Assembly (NCBI GenBank): GCA_965204245.1
Contig: CBDBED010000001.1
Location: forward strand, 310,001 to 374,000
Length of the DNA: 64,000 nucleotides
Reading direction: 5' to 3'
Origin: JAAXIE01 sp965204245
GTDB taxonomy: Bacteria; Chloroflexota; Dehalococcoidia; Lucifugimonadales; JAAXIE01
In this document: positions 9,261 through 16,959 of the stretch, one piece after another
How the letters are laid out: each line of letters starts with the position of its first letter
Position numbering within the stretch: the first letter of the stretch is position 1
Notes under the pieces: generated by a model
Database searches by the model: none
What the model was told of the DNA's origin: nothing
What the model saw: only the letters and a program-made list of their open reading frames with translations
Made by a program: the position numbers and the translations under genes

Positions 9261-9725
9261 CTAGTCAGCCACCTCAACGATCATCTCGATCTCAATGGGC
9301 ACCGTATTGGGCAGGCTGCCCATGCCAACAGCAGAGCGGGCGTGACGACCGTTTTCGCCGAAAATCGCCACCAGCAAGTCCGACGCTCCGTTTGCCACTT
9401 GCGGAGTCTGCCCGAAATCGGGTGCGCAGTTCACCATGCACAGGAGTTTGACCACACGGGTAACCCTATCCAAGTCTCCAATGCATGCCTTCAGGTTGGC
9501 CAGTGAGTTCAGGATTGCCTGCCTCGCAGCAGCATATCCCTCATCAATGGTCACCTGCGTTCCCACCTTACCCACCGCGGTGTATCCACCGTCGGGCAGC
9601 CGATTCACCACACCGGCCACATACACCAGGTTCCCAGTCCGCACGGCACCCACATAGTTACCGCCCGGGGTCGGTGGCGAGGGCAGCGTATAGCCCATCT
9701 CTTCCAGTTTCTTCTCAACTTCCAT
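9261..9725 (-). CDS. RidA/YjgF family imine deaminase-like protein
   Basis: 154 residues with the Rid fold signature: YVGAVRTGNLVYVAG near the N-terminus and RSAVGMGSLPNTVPIEIEM at the C-terminus, with the conserved Arg needed for hydrolysis of 2-aminoacrylate-type imines. Length is slightly above the canonical 125-130 because of the N-terminal extension MEVEKKLEEMGYTLPSPP, typical of the subgroup often labelled LPS-induced or L-PSP-like. Start: ATG with AGGAGG seven bases upstream. It converges with nadE (11 bases between stops) and is downstream of the antiporter gene on the same strand. Confidence 0.88.
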   Translation of the reverse strand: MEVEKKLEEMGYTLPSPPTPGGNYVGAVRTGNLVYVAGVVNRLPDGGYTAVGKVGTQVTIDEGYAAARQAILNSLANLKACIGDLDRVTRVVKLLCMVNCAPDFGQTPQVANGASDLLVAIFGENGRHARSAVGMGSLPNTVPIEIEMIVEVAD

Positions 9726-9831
9726 GGCTTGCCTCCTAATTGGCCGGACACCCAGCGCCGGCGTACATTTTCTTGGGGTCGCTCGGGCAAAGCCATTGTA
9801 GCCCAGGGAGGTGTAGTTGCAAGGGAAGGAA

Positions 9832-11121
9832 CTAGCTGCGCTGGGCCCTCGCGGCTGCCCTCAACCCTTCCGCTTTGTTGCGATAGAGAAGCACCAGCCC
9901 CATCGGGGCAAGGATAGTGGTCACCACGGTCATGAGGATGGACACTCCAAATATGTCCTCGGCTATGACGCCCTCCGCAAGTCCGATGCCAGCGATAATC
10001 AGTGCAACCTCACCACGGGGCAGCATACCTATACCTATCCTTGAACTGCCTCGCATATTGAACCCGGTAAAGAGGGCCGGGAGCATCCCGCCCGCCACCT
10101 TCCCAACAATGGCCAGCAACGTTATCACGACCCCAAAGACTATGGTATCGACCATGGAGGAGACATCCACCAAGGTACCCATCACAACAAAAAAGATTGG
10201 AACCAAAGCCTCATAGACCGCGCTCAGGTGCTCTTCCAACTCCCTCGCTAGGTTGGTCCCCGAGAGTGCCAAGCCCATGGAGAAGGCCCCGATAATAAAG
10301 GCCAACCCAAAGGTCTCTGCCAGCCCGGCAGCCAAAAAAGCCAACCCGAGGAAGAGGGCTACCGCCGCCCCCCTTACTCTCAGAGCACTGATGAACCGCG
10401 CGATGTAGGGCGCAATCAGAGTCCCCAGCACCGACAGGGCCAACCAGAATCCCAACGCCTTGGCGGCGACAATTCCCACGTTGCCCAAGGAAACCCCTCC
10501 GGCAGCATGGATGCCCACCACCACGGTGAGCACGATAATGCCAAGCACGTCATCCACCACGGCAGCGGCAATGACTGTGACACCTTCAGAAGAGTCCAGT
10601 GCCCCCAAGTCGGACAGTACCCGGGCTGTTATACCCACCGAGGTGGCGGTCATGATCGCGCCCACGAACAGGGACTGGACGTCGGTAAAGCTGTCCGCGT
10701 AGCCCATGGCTACGGTGCCCACCATACCCAGAATAAACGGGAGCAGCACGCCACCCAAAGCGACGGCACTGGCAGGGCCGGCATATCTGAGGAATACTTG
10801 GAGATTGAGCTCCAGCCCAACAAAGAAGAGCAGCACGATGGAAGCAACTTGGGCTATGGACCAGAGCTCCGTACTGACGGGTATTACACCGGCATCGGCT
10901 AGAACAGGGAAGGCTTCCCAACCAAAGATGGGCATCCCGCCCAGGAGATGGGGCCCAATGATGACGCCTGCCGCCAACTCTCCCAAAACAGGAGGAATAC
11001 GAAGAATCCTCATACACAATTCGCCACTGAGTTTGGCGGCGATGAGTATGATAGCCAGCTGGATTACCAACTGGGTCACTATGTGAGTAATTTCCCCACC
11101 CGCGGGGAGCACCGATGGCAT
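9832..11121 (-). CDS. CPA2-family cation:proton antiporter
   Basis: About 429 residues, nearly all hydrophobic with 12-13 membrane segments, matching the Na+/H+ exchanger domain of the Kef/NapA (CPA2) family. LGELAAGVIIGPHLLG near residues 45-60 is the family's N-terminal signature, and AAVVDDVLGIIVL carries the paired aspartates that in NapA-type members go with electrogenic exchange. No C-terminal TrkA-N (NAD-binding) domain follows, so it is the short form. Two adjacent starts (GTG 11124, ATG 11121) are possible and neither has a clear Shine-Dalgarno. Likely Na+/H+ exchange at the cytoplasmic membrane; ion choice is inferred. Confidence 0.9.
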   Translation of the reverse strand: MPSVLPAGGEITHIVTQLVIQLAIILIAAKLSGELCMRILRIPPVLGELAAGVIIGPHLLGGMPIFGWEAFPVLADAGVIPVSTELWSIAQVASIVLLFFVGLELNLQVFLRYAGPASAVALGGVLLPFILGMVGTVAMGYADSFTDVQSLFVGAIMTATSVGITARVLSDLGALDSSEGVTVIAAAVVDDVLGIIVLTVVVGIHAAGGVSLGNVGIVAAKALGFWLALSVLGTLIAPYIARFISALRVRGAAVALFLGLAFLAAGLAETFGLAFIIGAFSMGLALSGTNLARELEEHLSAVYEALVPIFFVVMGTLVDVSSMVDTIVFGVVITLLAIVGKVAGGMLPALFTGFNMRGSSRIGIGMLPRGEVALIIAGIGLAEGVIAEDIFGVSILMTVVTTILAPMGLVLLYRNKAEGLRAAARAQRS

Positions 11122-11331
11122 CACAGCCAGAATTATATCATTCAGGTCCTCTCCATAGTGCGGTAATTGCAGCCATGGACTACATGCCTATACCGCCTTC
11201 CACATTTGTAACAACAGCGAGTCGGCTTGACGCTGGCAAGGGGCTTCCCTACCATGAGTCAGTGAGCGACACTCTGTTACCTTCAACCCGGTGGCTCAGG
11301 CGGACCCCGGTCCCGGGCAGGGAGTAAGGAA

Positions 11332-12705
11332 ATGAGCGGACGGGCCGGAGTGGTCTTGGCTGGCGGGATCGGCTCTCGCATGAGATCCAAGCTTCCCAAG
11401 GTGCTGCACAAACTGTGCGGCAGGGAGATGCTCCTTTATCCCGTGGAAACCCTGCGTGAGGCCCTAGCGGAGCCAGTGGTTGTCGTGGTCTCTCCTTCCA
11501 ATGAGGACTCGGTGCGTTCTCTATTGGGGGACAGCGTGGAATACGTAGTACAGCACCAACCCTTGGGCACCGGGCATGCTCTGCTACAGACCGCTTCCGC
11601 ACTCAAGGACAGGGTCGACCACATAGCTGTCATCGGTGGAGACACCCCCTTAGTACGTCCTGAAAGTGTGAAGTCACTACTGGAAACTCACCTTTCCCAA
11701 AGGGCTTGTATGTCTCTGCTTGTCCATTCCGGGGACATGCCACAGGACATGGGGCGCTTGGCCCGACAGCCCGATGGCCGCATAACAGGCATCGTAGAGG
11801 CTGCAGAGTCTAATGGAACAACGGTATCGAAAGAAGTAAATGGCGGCACCTACTGGTTCCGAGCATCTTGGCTGTGGACCCAACTGACACAAATCCCCAT
11901 AGCGGGTCGTGGTGAGTTTTATCTCACCTCCCTCGCTGAAATGGCCTTTCACCAAAACCTCAGCGTCGAGGCCCTGGAAGTAAATGACCCCTCCGAGATA
12001 TTGGGCATAAATGACCGAATCCAGATGGCCACCGCTGTGGCAGCCCTCTACGCCCGGATTCGGGAAGACTGGATGCGTCAGGGAGTTACCATGATCGATC
12101 CCACTACCACATTCATCGATGCATCCGCTCAGTTGGGGCAGGATACTCTCATTTACCCCAACACGATGGTCCTCGGTCCGTCTAGAGTGGGAGCTGAGTG
12201 CACCTTGGGACCGGGATCGGTAATACGCGATTCGCAGATAGGGGACCGTTGCAGGGTAACCGCTTCCCATGTGGAAGGGTCGATATTGGAAGAAGATGTG
12301 GAGATTGGCCCTTTCAGCCACCTCAGGCCCGGATCATATATCGAGCGGGGCGTGCATCTGGGCAACTTCTGCGAAGTGAAGAATAGCCGCTTGGGACAGG
12401 GCTCAGCCATGGGACATTTCGGCTACTTGGGCGATGCGACTGTTGGGGCTGGGGTAAACTTGGGTGCTGGAGCGGTCACTTGCAACTACGACGGGGTGGA
12501 TCACCACAACACCGTGATAGAGGATGGTGCATTCATTGGATCTGACACCATGCTCGTAGCCCCGGTGCGTGTCGGAGAGAACTCAATTACCGCTGCAGGC
12601 TCGGTGGTGACCTCCGATGTGCCTCCGGCTAGACTGGCGATAGGCATGCCTGCTAAGATACGTAGGAGCAAGCGTCTATCAGAGAAGAAGAGGTACGCAA
12701 ACTAA
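11332..12705 (+). CDS. glmU: Bifunctional GlmU (UDP-GlcNAc pyrophosphorylase / GlcN-1-P acetyltransferase)
   Basis: 457 residues, standard GlmU length. The N-terminal uridylyltransferase has LAGGIGSRMRSKLPKVLHKL at about 9-28; the C-terminal half is a left-handed beta-helix of hexapeptide repeats containing HLRPGSYIERGVHLGNFCEVK and GAGAVTCNYDG, the acetyltransferase active-site region. It makes UDP-N-acetylglucosamine for cell-envelope glycans. Start ATG 11332 has GGGAG and AAGGAA upstream. It stands alone on the plus strand between the antiporter (divergent) and the CBS protein. Confidence 0.97.
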   Translation: MSGRAGVVLAGGIGSRMRSKLPKVLHKLCGREMLLYPVETLREALAEPVVVVVSPSNEDSVRSLLGDSVEYVVQHQPLGTGHALLQTASALKDRVDHIAVIGGDTPLVRPESVKSLLETHLSQRACMSLLVHSGDMPQDMGRLARQPDGRITGIVEAAESNGTTVSKEVNGGTYWFRASWLWTQLTQIPIAGRGEFYLTSLAEMAFHQNLSVEALEVNDPSEILGINDRIQMATAVAALYARIREDWMRQGVTMIDPTTTFIDASAQLGQDTLIYPNTMVLGPSRVGAECTLGPGSVIRDSQIGDRCRVTASHVEGSILEEDVEIGPFSHLRPGSYIERGVHLGNFCEVKNSRLGQGSAMGHFGYLGDATVGAGVNLGAGAVTCNYDGVDHHNTVIEDGAFIGSDTMLVAPVRVGENSITAAGSVVTSDVPPARLAIGMPAKIRRSKRLSEKKRYAN

Positions 12706-12933
12706 CGGGCCACCCTACTGCCCGGAAAAAGCGGGACCTTTACATATTTTGGATACCAGCCATTTAGCGCATACAAGCCCCGTCCAAGCGGCTTCTGCCG
12801 CCTTCTACCTATACCCCCTGTTCGAAAAGCCCCGTCGACTGTCACATGCCGCCCATTTTCATTCGCGCCTCTTTCCCCGAGGACACTCCTCACTACCATG
12901 GGGCTCTCCCCGTCTCCTTGGAGAGGTATATTG

Positions 12934-13800
12934 ATGCCAAGCATCGCTCGCTGGAGTTCGTCCCTTACAAGCTCCCTGCTCCGCCGAAGAGGTTCCCACA
13001 ATGGCCACCGGGGCCGCAAACCTGCCTTAGACAACGAAAACAGCAAGACCGACCGCGACGACTTGCTTATTACCAAAGAGATGCAGGAACGCATGGACAC
13101 CCGGGAACGGGCCATGCTTAACGCCATTCTCAGGCTGGATGAAGCCACAGCACGCGAAGTCATGGTGCCTCGCGTCGATATGGTCACAGTGGAGAAGGAC
13201 TCTAGTTTGAGGCATGTTGCCCAACAGATGGCACACACTGGTCACAGCCGCCTCCCAGTCTACGACACCGTCCCCGATCACATCGTTGGCGTACTACACG
13301 TCAGGGATGTGCTGGAGATACTGGCCGACGCCACAGACCGCCGGGACGTCAAGGACATCATTCGCCCAACTCACTTCATTCCCGAATCGAAACTGCTGGA
13401 CGACTTGTTACAGGAAATGCAAGAAATGCATATCCAGATGGCCATCGTGGTTGACGAATACGGAGGCACCGAGGGATTGGTGACCGTTGAGGATCTACTA
13501 GAGGAGATCGTCGGCGAAATAGAGGACGAATTCTCAGCCTTGAAACAAGATCCTCAAGTGGTCAGAATCGCTGGCGGTGACCTCCTCGTGGACCCTATCG
13601 TCAGCTTGGAACAAGTGACCGAGTTGATGGGGGCACCGATTGCGGAACCCGGCTACGACACCATCGGGGCATACGTGCACGGTGCTTTGGGCAAGATTCC
13701 CGAGGCAGGCGATGAGGTAGCCCTCGGACAACTCAAGGTGCGGGTAGTCTCCCTGCTGGGACGGCGCATGCGTAAGCTGCGCGTGATGCGCTCGGCGTAG
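12934..13800 (+). CDS. CorC/HlyC-type CBS-domain protein without membrane domain
   Basis: 288 residues. After about 70 basic residues comes the linker region (MQERMDTRERAMLNAILRL, then VMVPRVDMVTVE), a tandem CBS pair with SRLPVYD and MAIVVDEYGGTEGLVTVEDLLEEIVGEIEDEF, and a C-terminal CorC_HlyC (transporter-associated) domain with GYDTIGAYVHGALG. The usual N-terminal CNNM/DUF21 membrane domain is absent, as in E. coli CorC. Start ATG 12934 has GGAGAGG upstream; an ATG at 12898 in the same frame lacks one. Proteins of this type are linked to Mg2+/Co2+ efflux or membrane integrity; the exact substrate is not visible here. Confidence 0.88.
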   Translation: MPSIARWSSSLTSSLLRRRGSHNGHRGRKPALDNENSKTDRDDLLITKEMQERMDTRERAMLNAILRLDEATAREVMVPRVDMVTVEKDSSLRHVAQQMAHTGHSRLPVYDTVPDHIVGVLHVRDVLEILADATDRRDVKDIIRPTHFIPESKLLDDLLQEMQEMHIQMAIVVDEYGGTEGLVTVEDLLEEIVGEIEDEFSALKQDPQVVRIAGGDLLVDPIVSLEQVTELMGAPIAEPGYDTIGAYVHGALGKIPEAGDEVALGQLKVRVVSLLGRRMRKLRVMRSA

Positions 13801-13833
13801 CTTAATACGAACCTGCTGATTCGGGCGTAACAA

Positions 13834-13883
13834 GCCGGCAGCATTATCCTTCGCATTTGCGGCACCGGGAAAATACTGCCGGC
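13834..13883. other. Nested inverted repeats between convergent genes
   Basis: GCCGGCAG (13834-13841) pairs with CTGCCGGC (13876-13883), enclosing a second hairpin CGCA-TT-TGCG (13852-13861). It lies between two genes whose 3' ends face each other and may act as a two-way terminator, although no T-run follows on the plus strand. Confidence 0.4.
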
Positions 13884-13919
13884 GATTTGCTAGACTAGAA
13901 GCCTAACCCTTCGAGTAGC

Positions 13920-14360
13920 CTATTTCTCTTCAATTACCCGAAAGGCTTGAGTCGCCACAGCAGAACCCCTGGTGCCAGAGGCTTTCACAGTGTAAACGCC
14001 AGGCTCGATATCGGCCGGTAAAGCGTGCACTTGGACATAGAACGCGCGATTCATATTGGCTCGCGCCTCGGTGGCACCCAGAGGTATGACGATATTGCCT
14101 CCATCCTCCCGCTCGATCTGGAGGAAGACGAGCTCACCCGGGTAAAAACCGGAACCCAAGACTTCAAAGGCAGGGCGACGGCTTTCCTCAGTAACTGCCA
14201 CTGTGTGTGGATGCACAATTATCTCGGAGGTCTGAGGCTCCAAGGCGACGCGAGAAAATGGCCCAGGGGCACCCGCTGCCCAAGCAACGCCTATAGAGAG
14301 TACGGCAGCAAGTATGCCCAGAACGACGAATGATACTTTCGTGCCCAGAAACCGCCTCAT
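13920..14360 (-). CDS. Small secreted or membrane-anchored protein, Ig-like
   Basis: 146 residues with an N-terminal signal: MRRFLGTK basic end, hydrophobic core VSFVVLGILAAVLSIGVAWA, then AGAPGPF, a plausible signal-peptidase I site after AWA. The mature part is beta-rich: FEVLGSGFYPGELVFLQIER, a central NMNRAFYVQVHALP, and a C-terminal PGVYTVKASGTRGS repeat-like strand set, typical of an IPT/Ig-like or C-terminal 'PGxYTVxA' domain. No enzymatic motif is seen. Start ATG with AGGAGG upstream. It has its own promoter overlapped by a 16-bp palindrome, so it is probably regulated. Extracytoplasmic role unknown. Confidence 0.65.
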   Translation of the reverse strand: MRRFLGTKVSFVVLGILAAVLSIGVAWAAGAPGPFSRVALEPQTSEIIVHPHTVAVTEESRRPAFEVLGSGFYPGELVFLQIEREDGGNIVIPLGATEARANMNRAFYVQVHALPADIEPGVYTVKASGTRGSAVATQAFRVIEEK

Positions 14361-14414
14361 GGGGCCTCCTTACATGTGTCTACCCGGCGGGGGGAACTCA
14401 ATGGTTAGGAACCT

Positions 14415-14431
14415 CCACGCTTGGGGCGTGG
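14415..14431 (-). other. Leader hairpin of the small secreted protein gene
   Basis: CCACGC (14415-14420) and GCGTGG (14426-14431), 5-base loop, inside the roughly 75-base untranslated leader between the predicted promoter and the ATG at 14360. Confidence 0.35.
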
Positions 14432-14443
14432 GAATCCAGCCGT

Positions 14444-14472
14444 ATGTTAGTGTCCCATAGAAACGATGTCAA
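14444..14472 (-). promoter_or_regulatory. Minus-strand promoter of the small secreted protein gene
   Basis: On the minus strand TTGACA (14472 to 14467), a 17-base spacer and TAACAT (14449 to 14444): a perfect -35, ideal spacing and a fair -10. It drives the gene beginning at 14360. Confidence 0.65.
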
Positions 14473-14483
14473 GCATGCTTGAC
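14468..14483. promoter_or_regulatory. 16-bp perfect palindrome over the -35 (candidate operator)
   Basis: GTCAAGCATGCTTGAC reads the same on both strands. It covers the -35 hexamer of the minus-strand promoter for the secreted-protein gene, the classic placement for a repressor site. The regulator is not identified in the window. Confidence 0.5.
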
Positions 14484-14560
14484 CTCTCATAGAGACAAAT
14501 ATGCCGTAGCCCGAATTCTCTTGCGAGCCAGTCTAGTCTAAGCTATCCTCGGCATATCAA

Positions 14561-14648
14561 GGAGAGGTGGCCGAGTGGCTTAAGGCGCCGCTCTCGAAAA
14601 GCGGTATCTCGCAAGGGATCGTGGGTTCGAATCCCACCCTCTCCGCCA
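14561..14648 (+). tRNA. tRNA-Ser (anticodon CGA)
   Basis: Class II tRNA: acceptor stem GGAGAGG with CCTCTCC (14638-14644), discriminator G, encoded CCA at 14646-14648; D region GGCCGAGTGGCTTAAGGC; anticodon stem CCGCT/AGCGG with loop CTCGAAA, anticodon CGA; long variable arm; T arm with GGTTCGAATCC. Reads UCG codons. Confidence 0.95.
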
Positions 14649-14701
14649 ACCACTAGCTCTCCATCTTTTCGGACTTCCCATCTCCCCGTCGGAGGACTTC
14701 C

Positions 14702-15580
14702 ATGAACGTAGACTTGGTGCATGTCCAAACCCGAGACGGAGTGCGACTCGATGGCTTCCTGCGTACACCCACTGCTCCTAGACAGTCTCGCTTCGGTATC
14801 GATGTGGCCATCTGCTTCCACGGCGTCACCGGCAACTTCTACCAAGCGGGGGTGTTCGATGAAGCCACAGATCATCTGGTGGAAAGAGGTTGCGCCGTCT
14901 TGCGCGTCAACAACCGCGGACACGATCCCATCAGCATGCCCGCCTACAATAGTTCCGGGCTATCGCCCTTGGGAGCAGCCTACGAGACGGTCGACGATTG
15001 CCGCCACGACTGGGACGCATGGGTCGAGTTCGCTGTTGACCATGGATTCCAGAGCATCGGCCTCTGGGGCCACAGCTTGGGGGCAGTCAAGTCCCTCTAC
15101 TACATGGCGAAGGAGCAGGACCCACGCGTACGTTGCATCGTAGCAGCATCTCCCCCAAGGTTCTCATACGAACTATACTCGCGCGCCGCCGAGGAAGGGC
15201 CTGCATTCCTGCGGATATGCCAACTGGCACAGCAGCACGTGGATGCAGGTCAGCCCGATACGTTGCTCCAGACCGCACACCCCGTCCCGCTGCTGGTAGC
15301 CGCAAGGGTGTTCCTCGACAAGTATGGACCCGATGCCAGGTACGACATAATCGAGCATATCCCCAATCTCCAAGTCCCCACGCTACTGTTCATTGGTACT
15401 GACGAGACCCCGCGTCTCGCTTTCACCGACTCCCCTCCAGAGATGCGCCGACTAGAGACCAAAGTGGACCACTTCCGATTTGAGTCCATCCCCGGTGCCG
15501 ACCACTTCTACACCAACCAAAGGGATTATGTGTGGGACTTAGTCAGTCAATGGCTGGAGACGCTCAAGGACTCCCCTTAA
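14702..15580 (+). CDS. Alpha/beta hydrolase
   Basis: 292 residues. The nucleophile elbow is GHSLGA with Ser125; an oxyanion-type segment ICFHGVTGNFYQ lies upstream; late Asp and His candidates are in LLFIGTDETPRL and GADHFYTNQ, completing a Ser-Asp-His triad. It resembles serine hydrolases acting on esters (DUF1749/dienelactone-like group); substrate unknown. ATG 14702 follows weak purine-rich sequence GGAGGACTTCC. It stands alone between two tRNA-Ser genes on the same strand that share an identical 3' end, so the segment is bounded by direct repeats. The function is inferred only from the fold and triad. Confidence 0.85.
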   Translation: MNVDLVHVQTRDGVRLDGFLRTPTAPRQSRFGIDVAICFHGVTGNFYQAGVFDEATDHLVERGCAVLRVNNRGHDPISMPAYNSSGLSPLGAAYETVDDCRHDWDAWVEFAVDHGFQSIGLWGHSLGAVKSLYYMAKEQDPRVRCIVAASPPRFSYELYSRAAEEGPAFLRICQLAQQHVDAGQPDTLLQTAHPVPLLVAARVFLDKYGPDARYDIIEHIPNLQVPTLLFIGTDETPRLAFTDSPPEMRRLETKVDHFRFESIPGADHFYTNQRDYVWDLVSQWLETLKDSP

Positions 15581-15666
15581 CTTCCCCGTAGCCTCCATAC
15601 TCCGCAACATTGATAGGGCTGGACGCCCATGCCCTTGGCAGATATGATTGCTTTTCGTCGTGCCTT

Positions 15667-15758
15667 GGAGAGGTGCTGGAGTGGTCGAACAGGCGCGCCT
15701 GGAAAGCGCGTAGCTCGGGGAACCGGGCTCGTGGGTTCGAATCCCACCCTCTCCGCCA
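15667..15758 (+). tRNA. tRNA-Ser (anticodon GGA)
   Basis: Class II tRNA: acceptor GGAGAGG with CCTCTCC, discriminator G, CCA encoded at 15756-15758; anticodon stem CGCGC/GCGCG with loop CTGGAAA, anticodon GGA; long variable arm; T arm GGTTCGAATCC. Reads UCU/UCC. Its last 30 bases are nearly identical to the upstream tRNA-Ser(CGA). Confidence 0.95.
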
Positions 15759-15840
15759 TCTCGACATGCTCTTCCTAACACCACCGACCACGACAGACCG
15801 CCAACCGTGACATTTCCCACTAGTGCCGTCTTGACACCTT

Positions 15841-15849
15841 TGCTAGAAT
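15841..15849 (+). promoter_or_regulatory. Extended -10 of dprA
   Basis: TGC followed by TAGAAT, ending ten bases before the ATG of dprA; a TTGACA nearby (15830-15835) is too close to serve as its -35. Implies a leader of only a few bases. Confidence 0.5.
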
Positions 15850-15859
15850 CCCTGCCGCT

Positions 15860-16942
15860 ATGACCGAAATCAAGTATTGGGTGGCTTTCAACCGCATCCC
15901 TCACCTAGGGACAGCCCGGTTTCGCCAACTGCAGGAACACTTTGGCTCCTTGGAGGACGCTTGGACCGCTGCGGAAAGGACGCTCCGAGCCGCAGGCTTG
16001 GACAGCCGCGCCGTCTCCGAGATTCTCGCCAACCGTGGCTCTATCTCACCCGATCACGAGGCGGAACTCCTAGTTCAAGCCGGCGTAAGGGCCATCACAT
16101 GGAGTGACGAAGAATACCCCGACCGTTTGAAGGAAATCGACGACCCGCCCCCTGTGCTATATGTGAAAGGTGAAATCCTTCCCGATGACTGGCGCTCCAT
16201 CGCTATAGTAGGCACTCGCAGTGCTACTCCCTACGGCAAGCAGGCGACATCCACTCTAACTCGAGACTTGGTCGCATCCGGCATCACTGTGGTGAGCGGC
16301 TTAGCTCGGGGCATCGACGGTGTATCTCACCACGAAGTGATTCGTTCGGGAGGCCGCACCATAGCTGTCATGGCCTGTGGCCTTGATATCATCTATCCGC
16401 CAGAGCACGCCTCCCTCGCTGCATCCATCAGTCGACAGGGAGCCCTAGTGTCCGAACATCCGCTGGGAGTCAAGCCTCGTTCTCAACAATTTCCGCGGCG
16501 CAACCGGATTATGAGCGGCATGACACTCGGAACCCTCGTCATAGAAGCGGGAGAAGGCAGCGGAGCAGTCCGAACGGTGCAACACGCCTTGGAGCAAGGG
16601 CGCGAAGTGTTCTGTGTGCCCGGCAGTATCTTCTCCCTCAAGAGTAAGATGACAAACCTGCTCATCCAACAAGGAGCGAAGCTGGTCTTGACCCACGAGG
16701 ATGTGCTACAAGAGCTCAACCTATCGTCCATCCAACGACAACTGGCTATGACGGGAGTCATCGACCCACCGGAGGGTGACGAGCGGTCAATCTGGGAGCA
16801 GGTTTCCTTGGAGCCACTGCACATCGACGAGATTCGCTGGAGATGCCAGTTGCCCATTGCCTTGGTCAGCAGTACGCTGGCAATGATGGAATTAAAGGGA
16901 GTAGTCCGCCATGTTGGCGGCATGAATTATGTTCGAGCATAA
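15860..16942 (+). CDS. dprA: DNA-processing protein DprA
   Basis: 360 residues. DprA binds single-stranded DNA entering the cell during transformation and loads RecA. Order: N-terminal helix-hairpin region (VAFNRIPHLGTARFRQLQ), Rossmann-like DprA core from about residue 110 to 310 with VGTRSATPYG, GLARGIDGVSHH and RRNRIMSGM, and a C-terminal winged-helix (DEIRWRCQLPIALVSSTLA). Length matches the family. The start is ATG 15860, close behind an extended -10, and without a Shine-Dalgarno. It is first in a run of DNA-metabolism genes (dprA, topA, xer) on the plus strand; topA begins 17 bases after its stop. Confidence 0.96.
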   Translation: MTEIKYWVAFNRIPHLGTARFRQLQEHFGSLEDAWTAAERTLRAAGLDSRAVSEILANRGSISPDHEAELLVQAGVRAITWSDEEYPDRLKEIDDPPPVLYVKGEILPDDWRSIAIVGTRSATPYGKQATSTLTRDLVASGITVVSGLARGIDGVSHHEVIRSGGRTIAVMACGLDIIYPPEHASLAASISRQGALVSEHPLGVKPRSQQFPRRNRIMSGMTLGTLVIEAGEGSGAVRTVQHALEQGREVFCVPGSIFSLKSKMTNLLIQQGAKLVLTHEDVLQELNLSSIQRQLAMTGVIDPPEGDERSIWEQVSLEPLHIDEIRWRCQLPIALVSSTLAMMELKGVVRHVGGMNYVRA

Positions 16943-16959
16943 AGGGGGCCCAGACCAAC

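Noticed and set aside
12706..12897. Missing DUF21 membrane domain of the CorC-like gene upstream
   Set aside because: The 190-base gap has no membrane-type coding sequence in any frame, so the gene is a short CorC form and not a broken one.
16843..16959. N-terminal extension of topA
   Set aside because: Overlaps dprA in another frame; the TOPRIM domain begins soon after ATG 16960.
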